NCBI GenBank assembly: GCA_029204225.1
Contig: CM055097.1
Location: 30,161,785-30,225,784 of the forward strand
Source: Diphasiastrum complanatum
Lineage: Eukaryota > Streptophyta > Lycopodiopsida > Lycopodiales > Lycopodiaceae
Length of the DNA: 64,000 nt
Direction of reading: 5' to 3'
In this document: one piece after another, positions 51,507 to 63,292 of the stretch
Layout: each line of letters starts with the position of its first letter
How positions within the stretch are numbered: the stretch's first letter is position 1
The notes under the pieces: generated by a model
What the model was told of the DNA's origin: nothing
What the model saw: only the letters and a program-made list of their open reading frames with translations
Databases searched by the model: none
Position numbers and translations under genes: made by a program

Positions 51507-52190
51507 TGATGAGAAGTGAAATCTTTCACAGACGCGAAACATTCATGAAACTATCACAAAAGTGAAGCAATTACGACTCAATGCACTTTGGATGGAGTTC
51601 AAATGCATTCGCTGGACACTGCCAGCTGAGTCACTACTACAGTCCCCCAGAATGTAGTCAGGCACTGCTGATCTACGTTTATAAAGTTAATATAGCATTC
51701 AACAAAGCTTCAACCAATGTGCGGAATTAAATTGAATGAGAGAATCAGACACACGAGTAATAGCAGACACATTTGCATTCTAGATCAGACAAGCCAAGAT
51801 AATCATCTATTAATCTTTCTCTGATTCTTCAAGCACTGCATGTAGATCCACCCAGTGCGTTGGCGTGAGAGAAATACAGTTCTCTCACAAGTGGATGTCT
51901 CGCTTTACTAGCGGACTTATGAATCTCTGTGGATTCCTATTTTACAGAGTATTGTCTTGCACACGGGCGGACCTCTGTTCTGTATTTTTCATCTTGATTG
52001 CTTACTAGCACCAGACTACTTCATCTGTTTTTTTTTTTTTTCACAAGTATCATCCAACAAGTATATAGTCGTTCTATGTAACTTTTAAGATTAGAGTGAC
52101 TAAACATCTACAACTAATCAGGAAATTACAAGAGTGGCAGATTAGCCACGACCTAGAGTGTATCTGCTGATGTCATGCGATTAGATCAGA
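51507..52190 (-). repeat. 5' LTR of copia D, outer end uncertain
   Basis: The inner end is set by the primer site (minus strand ends CTTCTCATCA). The region is non-coding, with a T run at 52028-52042. The outer boundary is an estimate because no second LTR is present for comparison. Confidence 0.5.
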
Positions 52191-52460
52191 TATCTGTACT
52201 TCTGGGTACTTGCATAATCTTTGCTAGTACTCTTTGGAGCGTGAGAGAAGAAAGTCTTTTGCAACGTTTTTCATGTTGCATCATTGGTTTCGTTTCCATC
52301 GTCTGACTTTCTCTTTTCGATCGCAAAAGGTTCTCGTTCGTGAATCTTTTGTGTTTGTGTCTTTTTGTCAGGTGTTCGTGTAACTTTTGTGCTTCGCGTC
52401 TCTTGACTTTCGTGTTCGCGAACATCTTCGTCAGGTAGAGGGCTGAAAGCTAGCAAATCT
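52191..52460. other. Unassigned junction between copia D and copia E1
   Basis: Contains repeated words CGTTCGTGAA, TTTTGTG and TTCGTGTTCGCG (52320-52430). The minus-strand frames are Lys/Arg/His-rich with no known domain. It may be part of either LTR. Confidence 0.35.
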
Positions 52461-54043
52461 TTGTATTCAGAAAAATTTTGTTTCTTCAGTGATAGTGGAG
52501 GAGAATACACTTTCAATAAGTTTAAAGACTTTTGTGAGAGAGAGGGCATTCAAAGAGAGTTTTCTTGTTCATATACTCCTCAACAAAATGGAGTTGTTGA
52601 GGGAAAAAATAGAACTTTGTGTGAATGTGCAAAAGCCATTAGGCTAGAAGTTTCTCTGCCTAAAGAATTTTGGGGAGAGGTAGTTGCATGTGCAAACTAT
52701 CTTTGTAATAGGCTTCCAAATCTTGAAATAGGAGGAAAAACACCATTTGAGATGTTGTATAAGAAAAAGCCTAAGGTAGATCATCTTAGGATTTTTGGCT
52801 GTGTATGCTTTGTGCATGTGCCTCTAAAAACTAGGAAGAAGGAAGGTCCTAGTGCAATTAAAGGAATCTTTGTAGGATATGCATCCACTAAAAAATCATA
52901 CAAAGTATATCTTCCTTCTACTGACAAGAATATTGTTAGTAGAGATATGATCTTCCATGAAGATCAGAAGTTTAACTTGGATGATGCATAGATCAAGGAG
53001 TCTCATGCAAGATCAATCATCAATCTTGATGCTGCTCAAGAGGTGGTGAGGCCGAGGCTCGAGGAGGAGCAAATTCAAGCTACCACACCAAGAAGATCTA
53101 CATGAGCAAGATGTGAGCCAAGGAGGCTCACATATGATGAAGAGGGAAGGCAAGTGGAAGGTGAAACTTCGTATCATGCTCTCTTCATGTCAGATAAAGA
53201 GCCTAAAGATGTCCAAGAAGCTCTTCAATTCAAAATGTGGGTTGAAACAATGACCCAAGAGTTTGAAGCCTTGATGTCAAACAACACATGGGAGCTTGTG
53301 GAGCCACCAAACAACATGCATGTGATTGGATGTAAGTGGGTTTTTAGAATCAAGTATAATCATGATTCAATAAGTACAAAGCAAGACTTTGTGCCAAAGG
53401 CTACTCACAAATCAAAGGTCTTGACTATGAAGACACCTTTGCACCAGTTGCAAAGATGGTAACAATCTGAATACTTATATCTCTTGCATGTTTTCACAAT
53501 TGGAGTATATTCCAGCTTGATGTTTCTAATGCATTTCTCAATGACTACCTTGAGGAGGAGATTTACATGGAGCAACCTCCAGGTTTTGTGAAAGAAGGTG
53601 ATGAATCAAAAGTTTGTCTTTTGTTCAAAAGTCTCTATGGACTGAAAAAGCACCAAGGTCTTGGTATGCAAGGCTCAACTCCTATCTCATATCACTCGGA
53701 TTTTGTCTAAGTGAATATGAATCTTCTCTGTATTATAAGTTTGTAGATAACTTTGTAATTATTCTTCTCATCTATGTAGATGATATCATTCTTTGTGGAA
53801 ATAATGAGAAGTTAGTTGAAGAAACTAAGCATGCACTTGGTAGTGAGTTTAAGATGCAGGACTTAGGAGTTCTTCACTATATACTTGGCCTTGAAAATAG
53901 ATTTTTGAAAAGGTCATGCATTTATAAGCCAAAGTAGATATGCACTTTCCATGCTCAAGAAATTCCAGATGGAAAATTGTAAAGGCATAGATACACCTAT
54001 GGAGCACACTGTAAAAATTCCTATTAAAGATGATGAAAAATCC
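52461..54043 (+). pseudogene. Copia copy E1: integrase end and RT
   Basis: The plus strand begins in the integrase core (SDSGGEYTFNKFKDFCEREG at about 52490), then YTPQQNGVVEGKNRTLCECA with the catalytic glutamate, FWGEVVACANYLCNRL, VDHLRIFGCVCF and the IFVGYAST block. The RT starts near 53230 (TQEFEALMSNNTWELVEPPN, GCKWVFRIKYN). It continues with SLWTEKAPRSWYARLNSYL and IILLIYVDDIILCGN (catalytic YVDD, about 53780), and stops inside RT at the word KDDEKS. At 54044 it is joined to the last 65 bp of its own LTR. Frameshifts and stops lie near 52989, 53102 and 53470. Closely similar to copy E2. Confidence 0.87.
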
Positions 54044-54108
54044 TCACAACACCTCAGTAAGATCCTGTAGGGTGTGTGGTGAAGTTCACACGTGCTAAAA
54101 ACTTCACA
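54044..54108 (+). repeat. LTR terminal remnant of copia E1
   Basis: From CACAACACCTCAGTAAG to AAAACTTCACA, nearly identical to 62494-62558, the end of the LTR of copy E2. It shows that a deletion joined RT sequence to the LTR end. Confidence 0.8.
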
Positions 54109-54540
54109 AAAGCGTACCTTAAAGTGTTCAACAATATTGGTGTTATCAAAGGGCAAGCCACACCCTTCGGAGTTGTAGAGCTTGTTTTTGTTGACTTTTC
54201 GACCGGAAGTAGCCATGAATGGCATAGAGGATATGATTCTAGAATGGAAATTTATGGTTAGATACTCTTTGTGAATCTGCATTTGTTGTCGCTGAAAATA
54301 ATACTATAGATAGTGGATTCTTTGTGCTCCATGGCATACCCCACACTGTCAAGGTTGATGAGCAAGCAAAAGTATGGGTATGGAGTTATGCGAGAGATCT
54401 ATAGTTCACAATGCCACTCCACTTGGTTGGACATCTTCGGATCCACATCATGAAGTAATGTCATGTATGTGATGTAGAATAGATAAGAATCTAAGTGGTT
54501 TAAAATTATTTTTCTCTCGCATAACTTAACTTAAGCCTAT
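54109..54540 (+). other. Coding-like segment upstream of the transposase-like gene
   Basis: Plus-strand frames here (54076-54261, and 54260-54420 in another frame with the stretch ESAFVVAENN, then GFFVLHGIPHTVKVDEQAK) look like real protein rather than noise, but no domain is recognised. They may be an upstream exon of the next gene or the end of another decayed gene. Copia E1 ends at 54108, so this DNA is the target flank of that element. Confidence 0.35.
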
Positions 54541-56175
54541 TTGAATTATTGTACACACTTATTTCTCATTTTTTATAGGGTAAGATTAACAAAAAATTAT
54601 TATAATGACGAATTGTTCAAAGTAGTTGGCCAACCACTTCATATAACTAAATTATACAAATCAGAATATGGTGAGCTCAATTACAGCGATTGCAATAATA
54701 TTTTCCTTGATATTGAAAGTGTTCTAAAATACATTATTCGATTCTATAAACTAGACGAACATCAAGTAAATAGAAAGATCATTACTGTAATAAAATTGGA
54801 TGAATCTGAAATCATCAAGGGTCAAAAGTTGGAACGAGTGAGTGTCACTTTGATGAACAAAATTTCAGATACAGATGATCGAACGTTTAGTGTTCAATCG
54901 GAAAATCACATATGGTGGTTGGCAGCATTCCTTCAAATTTCATTTAGAATATCGTTATTAACATTTCATACCTTGCCAGTTTTTATTGACATGTCATGCA
55001 TTACTTGCTTCCCTGCAGGTCTTGAAAGAGGACCATAAAATATTTTCATGGATATTTTCAAGAACAAATTATGGCGAGATTATAAAGAGACATTTGGAGG
55101 GTGAAAAATTTACAGTCGAAAACTCATGGAAGTTTTCAAATTCAATGGCACCTTGCAGCAGATTTGAAAATATTTAAGTGTATGTATAATGTCTCTCATG
55201 GGGCAACATCAAAGCATCCATGTCTTTATTGCATGAAGGACTGCTACAATATGAATTTGGAATGATCAAACATTGGCCCAAGACGAGAAGTTGGAGATCC
55301 AAATATGAAAAGTGTTCTGCCAATTCCATTAAAAAATGTTCACATATGCACATTGCATGTTGAGGTTTGTATTATTGAAAAACTTATTTATCTGCATATT
55401 CTACTAGATCATAAACCGGAGTCTGTGGCTAAAGCAGCAATTAGGAGGTTGGAAATAGTTCTGTTAAATGCAAGACTACATAAAGAGAATGTCACGATTG
55501 AAAAAAGTGACAGACTCTCCGGAAAAAAGGAAACGCTCCTAATAAGCCATCAATTGGAGGTGCTAAAGCAAGAAGATTCTTATCCAATCACACGTGCAAA
55601 GAATCAAATGTCAAATACGAAATTTGGAGAGAAATTGTTCAAGCCACACGAACACTGGAAGGAAGTAATCGAGTGGAAAATACTTCGAGTGGAAAAGGTT
55701 CAAGTGTGGCCAACTTAGACAAACTCATAGGTGTTATCAGGAAAGAAAATCTATCATAAAAAAATATGAGGACTTTGCAAAATCATTGCACCACATTTGT
55801 AAAATCTGTACATGATTGTTGGGGAAAAGACTTCGTTAATCATTACATGGTGCTAATCTATATCATTATTTGGTACTTATCTCATTTAGGCTTATATATT
55901 TTTCTACTGATGTAACTAATCAAAACTCTTGTTTGCAGCACATCCTTCTTCATCATGCAACTTATTTTGCAAAGGAATATGGGAGCTTAAGTATCTGGTC
56001 ATCACAAGGCATGGAAAGATCTCATTGGCAAGCAAGGGGAGCATTTCATAGAGCTACAAATTACGGAGGACACAATTCAAGAAATAAATATTTAGTTCAA
56101 CTTTTTCAGTGGTTTTACAGAAGAGCACAATTTAGATATCAAGCTAAAAACTCGCCAAATGTTACGATTTTTTGA
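54541..56175 (+). pseudogene. DDE-transposase-like gene, spliced, decayed
   Basis: Exons are inferred from acceptors TTTTTATAG (54579), CCCTGCAG (55019) and TTTGCAG (55938). The first (54580 to about 54930) has ITVIKLDESEIIKG, with a candidate first catalytic Asp at 54799-54801, then LERVSVTLMNK. The second (55020-55717) has YGEIIKRHLEGEKFTVENSW and, after a one-step frame change, WHLAADLKIFKCMY with a candidate second Asp at 55161-55163, followed by SHGATSKHPCLYC (CX2C). The third (55939-56175) has LSIWSSQGMERSHWQARGAFH with a candidate Glu at 56014-56016, then RATNYGGHNSRNKYL. This D, D-CX2C, E order fits a DDE transposase; similar proteins are, from memory, common in invertebrate and fungal genomes. 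Frame changes and a short intact length suggest it is inactive. Confidence 0.62.
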
Positions 56176-56327
56176 AAGGCATTCAAATTCATAACAAAAG
56201 AGAGATCCTTGTAATATATCAAAAATCTATTACAGAAAATCGTTTAATTATCATCATCATTCTCTTCAAGATTTATACGGATGGTATTGTCATGAAGGAA
56301 TAATCTCCTTTCATATGGATCCAAAAA

Positions 56328-57796
56328 TTATAAATTTTTTCTTTTGCTCGTATCAATGTAACCCGAATAACGGGCCATTGCAGATGATCTTTTGTTAGTC
56401 ACATTGGGAGTATAACCCAATATTTCAATTGCCAAATCCATTTTCACAAAAATTATTTTATATGTTCCTCTTGCGTACTTATGGCCTCCTAAACAAATTG
56501 ATAATGATTTGATGGCCATAATGACAATGATTTCATATGGATTAAAAGATGAATGATATATACAAATCTCATTATTTTGAAAGTTTTTCAAATAATGAGA
56601 TAGAGACACATCCTTTCTCCCGGCTGATACACCTTGGACGCCTCCATGTCTCATACCAAAGGCATCTATTTCAATAGCATCCTGTAAACGAATAAAGAAA
56701 ATAAATTTAGAATGATACATAACACTACAAACTCATACTTTAACAAAATGTTTGAAATAAGAAAACTGAACAATATCAATACCAATATAATATCTACGTA
56801 CCAGATTATAATCATCGTATTCAACGACATTTGCTCTACTAATGTCATGTCCCCCAATGGCCTCTACATTTTCGGAGGAGATATACCGAGTCCTTGGGAG
56901 ATATATTTTTTGGAATTCCAAAAATTACTCCTCTATAGGCAAAGTTTTTTCATAGGCTTTAGATTTTTCAATCATGGCATCCAAGGCGTCATTGCCAGAT
57001 TTTCAATTGTCATCTTTATCATAATCTATTTCACTTTCAAGGTCATTATATGTGTAATCAACAATGTCATAAAATTCTGATAAATTTTGTGCAAAAATTG
57101 AGAGGATTTCATCCTCTCTCAAATTCAAAACATCTTCTATATCATTAAATAAAATATAACTCTCATTATTTGTAAAATATACGGGAATATCGAGTAGAGT
57201 TAATTGATTAACAAGAGATGCAGATGGATGAGAATTAGAGAGGATTATAGAACGAGGGAGAATTTTTTGATAATCTGAAGCCATAGATGCTTCAACTTCA
57301 ACCCCTATATCAGTATCTGCATGATCTACATCAATTGGAGCAGATGTAGATGCTTCAATCATTGGAATAGTAGAAGATTCAACAGACTTATCATCTGAAA
57401 TATCATCAGATATGTAAAAGACAAAAGCCATTCCTTTTATTAGAAGGTGACATATTCTTTTGTGGATACCACAATATATATTTATTTTGAAATGGCCATG
57501 TAGGTTAGAGTATTTTCTATTGTGTTTATGCTTAAAGGATGGTTGGGAATGCACATTCTGAAAATGAACGAAACAAAAACTATCTATATCCTGAACATGA
57601 ATACTAATAATCTGAGAAAAATTATCAAGAAGAAAAATTAAATTATAACGATTCTCATAAACTAGCTTATTGATATCGAAGGGAGCAAAAAAATATTGGA
57701 AAAGTACTCTAATTTCTCAAATGGAATGTCACTGGCATTCAAAAAATCCAAAAGTTTGTTATATGAGGACATGGAGGAACTAGCCATATTGAACAT
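56328..57796 (-). pseudogene. Unknown ORF pair, tail-to-tail with the transposase-like gene
   Basis: The minus strand starts at ATG 57796 (MFNMASSSMSSYNKLLDFLN, ASDIPFEKLEYF). After a frame change near 57690 it runs through DNFSQIISIHVQDIDSF and a 183-codon frame (57554-57003) with HLLIKGMAFVFYISDDISDD, an acidic middle and VYFTNNESYILFNDIEDVLN. A final part (56720-56328) has AFGMRHGGVQGVSAGRKDVS, ICIYHSSFNPYEIIVIMAIK, GGHKYARGTYKIIFVKMD and ARYSGYIDTSKRKNL before a stop. I recognise no family. Its 3' end faces that of the transposase-like gene, 150 bp away, the arrangement seen in some two-gene DNA transposons. Confidence 0.5.
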
Positions 57797-57955
57797 GATA
57801 TCGGTTCAACACGACTGAATGATTTCAGTGGAGGACTGAACAACAGTGTGTGCGTTGATTCGATATCATTTTGACGATACTAAAATTGTCGTGCTCGACC
57901 TGACTTCTGATCTAGAGTTCTCCTTGTGTGCGCACTGATCCGATATTGGATAGTA
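57797..57955. promoter_or_regulatory. 159-bp divergent spacer between the unknown ORF and the H3-like gene
   Basis: The two start codons point away from each other across 159 bp. The spacer contains repeated words around GATATCG and CGATATTGGATAG (57798-57806, 57862-57870, 57940-57950). A shared promoter is inferred from position only; no TATA box is clear. Confidence 0.35.
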
Positions 57956-58376
57956 ATGGCGCAGACTAAGCAAACAACACAAATCCACCCTGGTGGAATC
58001 CCAATCATAGGAGGAGGTCAGGGAAATCCACCACCACTGCCTCGTCTACCACCTCCTCCTAGGCCAAGGGGCAAACAAAGAGACCCCCTGGCTGAAGGAT
58101 ATTCGAAAACTACAAAAGACCAATAATCTTTTGATTTCGAAAGCTCATATACAGAAATTTATCAAACATGTTACAAGAAGTCTATCTGTAGATGTGAGAT
58201 GGACTGTAACGGCAATTGAGATGCTGCACACTGCACATGGGGATTTCCAAGCGAAATTTTTTTCAAATAGTGTTGTTGTAGCTATCCATGCCGAGAGGGT
58301 GACCATCATGCCCAAGGATTTAAACATTGTGTTCAGGCTAAGAGATACATATGACAAATTTGCAGAGTACTTTTGA
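57956..58376 (+). pseudogene. Divergent full-length histone H3-like gene, one frameshift
   Basis: The start MAQTKQT at 57956 copies the H3 tail start (T3, K4 and T6 kept; R2 changed), followed by GG at the position of G12-G13. A Pro-rich stretch without lysines (58028-58070) replaces the rest of the tail. After a one-base frame change in a C5 run (58084-58088) the other frame reads KDIRKLQKTNNLLISK (alpha-N, like the H3 REIRKYQKSTELLIRK segment). Loop 1 is of canonical length (SLSVDVRWT), helix 2 follows, and then VAIHAERVTIMPKD, with the H3 loop-2 AIHA-RVTIMPKD nearly intact, and a short tail to TGA 58376. About 30 of 84 core positions equal H3 by eye, ungapped. Length allowing for the frameshift is 139 residues (H3 is 135-136). 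It is intronless. A centromeric H3 is less likely because loop 1 is not longer. Confidence 0.78.
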
Positions 58377-58446
58377 CCAGCTCCTTCCTCTCCTTTAAAA
58401 CAAGATGTAGAGAAAAGAAAGCGAAAGCAATCCCAACCATCTCGGC

Positions 58447-61400
58447 TTGTTTTTTGAGTACAGAGCGGAGATCAAGTGTTTTTTCTGTGGAAAGAAAGGA
58501 CATTATGCATCAAACTATTTCAAGAAGAAGAACCAATCTGAGGAAGCTAACCTTACTAATGAGGATGAGTGTGAGGGTGTAGAGAGTGAAAGAGAGGATT
58601 CATTAATGATGTCTACTTTTTCATCTTTTCCTTCTAAACATGAAGAAGTCTGGTGGATAGATAGTGGGGCTAGTTCTCACATGTCTAGTTCTAGGAACTC
58701 TCTCACTAATCTCATGCCATATTTAGGTGCAAAAAGGTCAATCTATACTGCTAATGATGTAGAGTGTAGGATTGAAGGAATAGGTAGTATTCCATTACAT
58801 GCATCATCATCAAAACCTTTTTGCTTACATGATGTACTGTATGTACCTAAATTGACTAAGAACCTCATTAGTGTAGGACAGTTGTTTGATAGCGGATTGG
58901 ATGTCAAGTTTCAATTGACAAGTGTATAATCTCAAGAGAAAATGAAGTTATTGCTAGAGGATCTAGAATTGGTAAGTTATACAAACTAGATTCTAGGGAG
59001 AGTGCTAACATTTCAGATATTGCTTATGAGACCAAGATTCTACATGAGGATCTGTGGCATAAGAGATTGGGTAATCCCAATTTCAAAGCCATGCAATCTA
59101 TGGTCAAAGAAGGAAAAGCTGTTGGTCTACCAAAGACACTGTCAAAGGAGCTTCTACCTTGTGAAGCTTGTGCGCTGGCATAGTCACACAGAAGGCCTTT
59201 TCCTAGATCAAGTATCAAGACAAGGCAACCGTTTGAACTTGTACACTCAGATGTTCATTTCTCATCAACTAAGGGCAAAGGAGGAGCCAACTGCTTTGTC
59301 TCTTTTGTAGATGATTATACAAGACATTCTTGGATCTATATGCTGTCTTCAAAAGCCATGGCTTATGATGTTTTTCTTACTTTTAAAGCTTATGTAGAGA
59401 AGCAGTTTCCTTTCAAGATAAAAGCTTCAAGAAGTGATAGTGGAGAAGAATACACTTCCAATAAGTTTAAAGACTTTTGTGAGAGAGAGGGTATTCAAAG
59501 AGACTTTTCTTGTTCATATACTCCTTAGCAAAATGGAGTCGCTGAGAGAAAAAATAGAACTTTGTGTGAATGTGCAAAAGCCATTAGGCTGAAAGCTTCT
59601 CTGCCTAAAGAATTTTGGGGAGAGGCAGTTGCATGTGCAAACTATCTTTGTAATAGGCTTCCAAATCTTGTAATAGGAGGAAAGACACCATTTGAGATGT
59701 TCTAAGGTAGACCATCTTAGGATTTCTGGCTGTGTATGCTTTGTGCATGTACCTATAGAAACTAGGAAGAAGGAAGATCCTAGTGCAGTGAAAGGAATTT
59801 TTGTAGGTTATGCATATACAAAAAAATCATACAAGATTTATGTGCCCTCTACTGACAAATAAGTTGTTAGTAGAGATGTGGTCTTCCATGAAGATCAAAA
59901 ATTTAACTTGGATGATGTTCAGATCAAAGAGACTCATGCAAGATCAATCATCAACCTTGATGTTGTTCAAGAAGAGGTGAGGCCGAGGCTTGAGGAGGAG
60001 CAGATTCAAGCTATCACACCAAGAAGATCTACACGAGCAAGATCTGAGCTAGGGAGGCTCACATATGATGATGAAGGAAGGCAAGTGGAAGGTGAAACTT
60101 CCTATCATGCACTTTTTATATCAGATGAAGAGCCTAAGGATGTCCAAGAAGCTTTTCAATCCAAGTAGTGGGTTGAAGCAATGACCCAAGAATTTGAAGC
60201 CTTGATGTCAAATAACACATGGGAGCTTGTGGAGCCACCAAACAATGCATGTGATCAGATGTAAGTGGGTATTCAGAATCAAGTATAATCATGATGGATC
60301 TATCAATAAGTATAAAGCAAGACTTTGTGCTAAAGGCTACTCTTAGATTAAAGGTCTTAATTATGAAGATACCTTTGCACCAGTTGCAAAGATGGTAACA
60401 ATTCAAATACTCATCTCTCTTGCATGTTTTCACAAATGGAGTATGTTCCAGTTTGATGTTTCTAATGCATTTCTCAATGGTTATCTTGAGGAGGAGATTT
60501 ATATGGAGCAACCTCCAGGTTTTGTGAAGGAAGGTGATGAATGAAAAGTTTGTCTTTTGTTCAAAAGTCTGTATGGACTGAAACATGCACCAAGGTCTTG
60601 GTATGCAACGCTCAATTCTTATCTCATATCACTCGGATTTTGTCTAAGTGAATATGACCCTTCTCTGTATTATAAGTTTTTAGATAAATTTGTAATTATT
60701 CTTCTCATCTATGTAGATGATATCATTCTTTGTGGAAATAGTGAGAAGTTAGTTGAAGAAACTAAGCATGCACTTGGTACTGAGTTTAAAATGCAGGACT
60801 TAGGAGTTCTTCACTATATTCTTGGCCTTGAAATAAATTTTTGGAAAGTTCATGCATTTATAAGCCAAAGTAGATATGCACTTTCCATGCTCAGGAAATA
60901 TCATATGGAGAACTGTAAAGGCATAGATACACCTATGGAGCACACTATAAAAGTTCCTATTAAAGATGATGAAAAATCCTTTGAGGACATCACTCTTTAT
61001 AAGAGTCTTATTGGCTCACTTATTTGGTTAACAATGACTAGGCCTGATCTAAGCTTTTGTGTTCATAAGCTGAGTCAACACATGCAGGATTCAAAGTTAT
61101 ATCATTGAAAGTTGGCTAAAAGAGTCTTGAGGTATATATCTTCTACCTTGGATTATGGACTATACTATGAAGGAGAAGATTTGACCTTGATTGCTTTTTC
61201 AGATTCAGATTTTGCAGGAAACAGGTTGGATAGAAAATCTACAAGTGCTTACACTATATTTCTTGGAGGAAATTTGGTTTCTTGGCTGTCAAAGAAGCAT
61301 ACAAGTATTTCCTTATCATCCTGTGAAGCTGAATACAAATCTCTTACAACCACAACAAATGAGGTTTTATGGATCAAAAGGCTACTTTTGGAGCTTAAGT

Positions 61401-61664
61401 GTTATGCAGATGAAGATTTACCAATTATCAAGAATGATAACATTTCTGCTCAGGCTCTTGCAAATAATCCAACCTTTCATGCAAGGAGCAAGTGGCTCAT
61501 CATTTTGTAAGAGAAAAAGTCATTGGAGGAGAGATCTCATTCGAGCATGTTTCATCTTTAGATTGTGCTGCAGATCATCTCGCCAAGCCTCTACTCATGA
61601 ATTCCTTATGAAGATGAGGTCTAACCTTGGCCTAATTTTGAAATCTATGTTGATAGGAACATAA
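58447..61664 (+). pseudogene. Copia E2 gag end and pol, broken
   Basis: The order is a knuckle CFFCGKKGHYASNY (last Cys changed to Tyr, so zinc binding is weakened), protease WWIDSGASSHMSS (about 58650) with DVLYVPKLTKNLISVGQLFDSG, GAG-pre-integrase (59030-59180) and integrase (SDSGEEYTSNKFKDFCEREG, about 59435; a stop replaces a Gln near 59527). RT follows (60180-60980, with LYGLKHAPRSWYATLNSYL and IILLIYVDDIILCGN), then SLIGSLIWLTMTRPDLSFCV. RNase H is 61112-61510 (LIAFSDSDFAGNRLDRKSTS, SLSSCEAEYKSL). Stops lie near 59528, 59703, 60167, 60342, 60543 and 61108. Confidence 0.9.
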
Positions 61665-61668
61665 ATTT

Positions 61669-61678
61669 TAAGGAGGAG
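61669..61678 (+). other. Polypurine tract of copia E2
   Basis: A TTTTAAGGAGGAG context directly before the LTR start TGTGAAG. Confidence 0.75.
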
Positions 61679-62558
<880 letters not shown>

Positions 62559-62559
62559 A

Positions 62560-63292
62560 AACATATCTAGTTCTGATCGAATGTGATTGAGACACCAATC
62601 TTCCTTGACCTCAATATATAGTCTAGATCAAAAACTTTCTAAAATTGCTGCATCAAGAGAAATCCAATCCTCACTCGAAAAATCTGATAGAGGATATGGC
62701 TCTAATCTACCAACTAAACCATTTATATCAAGAAAATAGGTGTGATCATAAAAGAAAACTCCTAACTCTCAAAGTGATTTTGGAGAATGACTTTTATATT
62801 GTAAAATACTGATATCCGAATGTATGACATCGATTATTCCTGCAATCTATTGAATTGTTTGCCATTCAACGAAATTTGATGGATACAAATTTGTAAAACC
62901 AACAAAAGTATCACAAGAAAAATATAATTCAAAGAAAATGCTAACTCTAAAGAAATTAAATCTGAAAACTTACAATTGCATTTGTCTTCTATCATTTGGA
63001 TTCAAATCATGAATGTTGAGCCCATTGTGAAGATAAGCATGCTGAACTAAAACTTCTATGATAGATTGACCAGTAGGTGATACTTTGAAATCCATTATCC
63101 TGCCTTTCCAAGAGCTTCTATATATGTTACTTGATCTTTTTCTTTTTCGGAATGAGCCTCTTGTAGAGGGATCATCAAGATCCATTGATATTTTTGATAT
63201 ATTCTTGGTATCCATTGATCTTTTGCATTTTTTTCATTGCAAATATTGATTGCATCAATGGTTTCTCTTGGTCTCTGATTATGTGTAGCCAT
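62560..63292 (-). pseudogene. Unknown spliced gene fragment cut by the copia LTR
   Basis: The minus strand starts at ATG 63292 (MATHNQRPRETIDAINICNE). A frame change near 63215 leads to RSSNIYRSSWKGRIMDFKV, then GQSIIEVLVQHAYLHNGLNI and DLNPNDRRQMQL, ending near 62972. After an AT-rich intron-like gap (to about 62850, ending in TTGCAG) coding-like sequence resumes: IIDVIHSDISILQYKSHSPK, GVFFYDHTYFLDINGLVGRL, LSDFSSEDWISLDAAILESF. It runs to the LTR end at 62558. No family is recognised. Two in-frame stops suggest decay. Confidence 0.45.

Noticed and set aside
54044..54108. 65-bp repeat shared with 62494-62558 taken at first as a DNA-transposon terminal repeat
   Set aside because: The 62.5-kb copy ends a copia LTR with matching TGTGAAG/CTTCACA termini, so both are LTR ends.
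57956..58376. Calling the H3-like gene a centromeric H3 (CENH3)
   Set aside because: Loop 1 has the canonical H3 length and loop 2 keeps the canonical VTIMPKD word; plant CENH3 has a longer loop 1. RWT in loop 1 is the only CENH3-like hint.
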